A DNA stretch of 64,000 bases from Glandiceps talaboti (Eukaryota > Hemichordata > Enteropneusta > Spengelidae), in assembly GCF_964340395.1 (NCBI RefSeq), contig NC_135556.1:3956001-4020000 (forward strand). The letters run 5' to 3'. The notes below the pieces were generated by a model. The model was not told the DNA's origin. It saw nothing but the letters and a program-made list of their open reading frames with translations, and searched no databases. This document shows positions 61,790 to 64,000 of the stretch, one piece after another. The translations under genes and the position numbers were made by a program. Every line of letters starts with the position of its first letter. Position 1 is the stretch's first letter.

Positions 61790-62334
61790 AAAAAACTGTC
61801 AACTAAAGAGAGGCTCAGCCTACAACATTCTTTTTGGCCCAATAAAATGCAGACACAGTGATTGTATGGGGCATTAACTTGTGTATGTAAATCTATTACA
61901 AAACAAATGTAATGTCATACCATTCACAAATGAATTTGCCTCTGTATAAACTAATCAAACTACATATATATGCTGCACACTAAACTATTCATGGTTTGAA
62001 TATAAATTTAGTGACATTGTCCTTGACTTCTTATCATGCAGCCATCCCTGTAATGGAAGGAATCACAATTAAAATTCCATGGATTTTCGTATTCTGGGGC
62101 CTGTCTATACCTGTACATCATTTCAATTCCAAAGTGCAATTTGTTATTACTGTTTCTAATGTTTTACCACATTTCAATTTCAATATACCTATATAATACA
62201 ATAGCAATAAACCACCCGCTGGGATGATATACCCCATGGTTTTGAACAGTTGACTCGATCTTATAAGCATGAGAGTCAGTGAATAGGAACTCAATTTATA
62301 CAGTAGTTACACATAAAATGTATGAGGAAAATGA
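61790..62334. other. No gene seen
   Basis: AT-rich flank between the YR retrotransposon and the SINE. The 66-codon frame at 61996-62196 has no homology. Confidence 0.4.
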
Positions 62335-62343
62335 ATTAAAAGT

Positions 62344-62629
62344 TAGGGTTGTCGGTGGCAGAGTGGCTAAACCACTTGCCTCTTACCACTGCGGTAGGGG
62401 TTCAGACCCCATTCAGGGTTCGATTAAATTTACCACGCTGTAAGTAAGAAGAGTGTCATTCAGTTTGACTCTATCGAACAACGCAGGTTTTCCCCGGGTA
62501 CTCCGGTTTCCTCTTGCATTTGAGGGATGGCCCTCACTGGACTTCTTGGGAGACAAGTTTACATGCTTAAAGAACTAACCAGTATAAATAAAGATTATTA
62601 TTATTAATAATATTATTATTATTATTATT
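62344..62629 (+). mobile_element. tRNA-derived SINE with (ATT)n tail and perfect 9-bp target duplication
   Basis: Box A TGGCAGAGTGG fits the Pol III consensus and box B GGTTCAGACCC fits at 10 of 11 positions, with a long spacing typical of a tRNA with a large variable arm (Ser/Leu type). The middle has TTTTCCCCGGGTACTCCGGT, a core shared by several animal SINE families. It ends in AATAAAGATTATTATTATT. The duplication ATTAAAAGT lies at 62335-62343 and 62630-62638. A partial relative sits at 35930-36010. Not a functional tRNA gene. Confidence 0.85.
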
Positions 62630-62638
62630 ATTAAAAGT

Positions 62639-64000
62639 AATTAAAAATAACTTTAAACTTTTGGCTGGACCACATAGTTTGTTCACACTAGTCCGGTTTG
62701 TGGCCCAAGGAAAACATATATTACATATTACATTTAAAAATTTAAAAATTTAAAAAAAAAACTGGCGTGAAATACGATGTCATAATACACATAATTACAC
62801 CTGGATTGTCTAATAGGTATTTCCCCATATCTCTATACAGTAAGATAAATATGACCCTATTTACAAATCAAAAGCACTCCTCTGAGTAGCTCTGGGGCAA
62901 GGTCAGGAGTTACACCTTTTTCACTCAATTTCTCATGTAGGAAGTAGGAAGTCATGATCAAATTGTTTTATAAATTAAAAATATAAAGTGAATACCAAAT
63001 CCTTATCCATGTGGCCACTTTAATGAATTCATTTGAGTTTTTCTAGATTGTATTTTGATAGGAACTTATAATGAATACCAATGATTCAGAATCAGATATA
63101 CATTTGTCAACATTATAAATTGGTTTTATTCTTTTGATATATGATCATGTTCATATTTACAGTGCTGAAGATATGAAATTCCTATAATCTATTTTAAACC
63201 CGAGAGTTATATTGATGACTGTACTTTGTATGATAGAGTTATTGAAAATAGTGGGGGCCTGTACACTAAGTAATGTATGATGATGAAATGGTATGTTTGT
63301 ATGAATAAATGGAAAGACTGGCCAGTCGACGTGTTTGTGGTATAATTTGGAAGTACATAGTCAATAGCCACTCAGGAAATATTTATTCTAAGATTCAAAT
63401 GAGTATTTGTCTGTGATGTCATTTCTTCATTAAAGTACAAGTTGACAAAATTGGTAAATCTGATTCTGAATTTGAGATTTTCAAAAGTCTTTTTTCCAAA
63501 GTTTGTATACCGTATAGGTTTTCACCTTTTATGACACTATGAGATATTGAAACAGTAAACTTACTATTAGTGAGATGAACCAGTAAACTGATCGACTGTC
63601 AGTGTGAATAATTTAGCTTATTATGTTTATTTTGCCACAATAATAAAGGAAACCCAATTCTATGCTAATATAAAATCTCTGATGTGAGAAATTGAGTGAA
63701 ACAGTGTATAACGTCGTCTCCAGGCCCTTTCACAGAGCTCCTCAGGGAAGTAATTTTCATTTCTATATCAATGGGACAGAGCTGGGACAGTTGTTACGTA
63801 TGGTACTCTAGGAAAATATTAAAGGGGGTGGGGCATCATTTTGTTCGTTCACAAACATGGATCTGAGGGTTTTGCATGGAAGTACTGAGAACAATGAAAT
63901 TACTTCCATTAGAACTACTTTGTACATATACCATCATTTTACCATTGTTATGGGCATGGTCTTGTTGCTAGGTAAATGTCATAATAAGTCAGAGGCAAGG
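62639..64000. other. No gene seen to the right edge
   Basis: AT-rich, with an A-run near 62751-62761. The last 60 bases (GTTATGGGCATGGTCTTGTT) are an inverted R1 unit that continues past the window. No exon with homology or splice support. Confidence 0.45.

Larger units (their letters stand above)
55819..61790 (-). mobile_element. DIRS-order tyrosine-recombinase retrotransposon, decayed
   Basis: Minus strand, 5' to 3': direct repeat A1 (61661-61789), possible gag region, RT end (60330-60112), RNase H (about 60000-59227 and 58130-57990), zinc ribbon and tyrosine recombinase (57840-56535), then B1 (56111-56168), A2 (55981-56110) and B2 (55819-55872). The A1-coding-B1-A2-B2 order is the split direct repeat arrangement described for Ngaro/PAT-like elements, which replicate through a circular intermediate integrated by the recombinase. 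Frameshifts, stops and a lost catalytic Arg make it inactive. About 1.1 kb of tandem repeat is inserted at about 58130-59215. Confidence 0.8.

Noticed and set aside
62344-62430. Functional tRNA gene
   Set aside because: Good A and B boxes, but no complete cloverleaf or anticodon arm could be drawn, and a SINE body, tail and target duplication follow.

Overview
This window is animal nuclear DNA: AT-rich, intron-rich, and dominated by repeats. The only substantial protein homologies are small exons bounded by GT-AG splice sites, plus broken reverse transcriptases and transposases. KSR-type kinase and kinesin-II (KIF3B-type) exons imply a metazoan. The mix of DIRS-order tyrosine-recombinase retrotransposon, Penelope-like GIY-YIG fragment, several LINEs with trinucleotide tails, a tRNA-derived SINE and many MITEs fits an invertebrate, perhaps a marine deuterostome such as a hemichordate. 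The species cannot be fixed from the sequence alone.

Layout. 1-242 (minus): first coding exon of an unrecognised gene leaving the left edge, with a CRE/YY1-like promoter at 349-376. 625-4960: long inverted-repeat arms around microsatellites. 5091-8415 (plus): eight phase-consistent exons of a SWIM zinc-finger plus Ulp1-like (C48) protein, of the kind carried by Mutator-like elements. It has a lost SWIM cysteine and an in-frame TGA, and one exon is split by a 97-bp GC-rich inverted-repeat element that itself looks like an intron. 8795-13280: a MITE family with 9-bp target duplications (one copy inflated by a 143-bp array), large palindromes and a LINE fragment. 14.4-16.7 kb: inverted repeats and a Penelope-like remnant.

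16080-31805 (plus) is the centrepiece. A multi-exon gene has exons of two unrelated families, KSR (Ras-MAPK scaffold kinase) and KIF3B-like kinesin-II motor, interleaved on the same strand. The introns are GT-AG with matching phases and no internal stop, giving a predicted 366-residue chimera that ends at a stop followed by ATTAAA. The kinesin part lacks switch I and switch II. The kinase part lacks the DFG motif. A KSR exon is duplicated around a further kinesin exon.

32-48 kb is repeat-rich: a dispersed repeat family, a 40-bp satellite split by a TA-flanked insertion, two LINE 3' ends, and a head-to-tail segmental duplication (about 37.6-41.2 and 41.25-46.3 kb) with clusters of TGACCATGGTCA palindromes. 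About 49.8-55.3 kb is largely featureless. 55.3-55.7 kb holds an hAT/ZNF862-like fragment. 55819-61790 (minus) is a decayed DIRS-order retrotransposon (RT, RNase H, tyrosine recombinase) with split direct repeats in B-A-B...A order, itself invaded by a 151-bp tandem array. 62344-62629 is a tRNA-derived SINE with a perfect 9-bp target duplication. The rest to 64000 shows no gene.

Apart from the left-edge exon, the genes do not form a pathway. Most of the window is mobile-element debris around one unusual chimeric locus.
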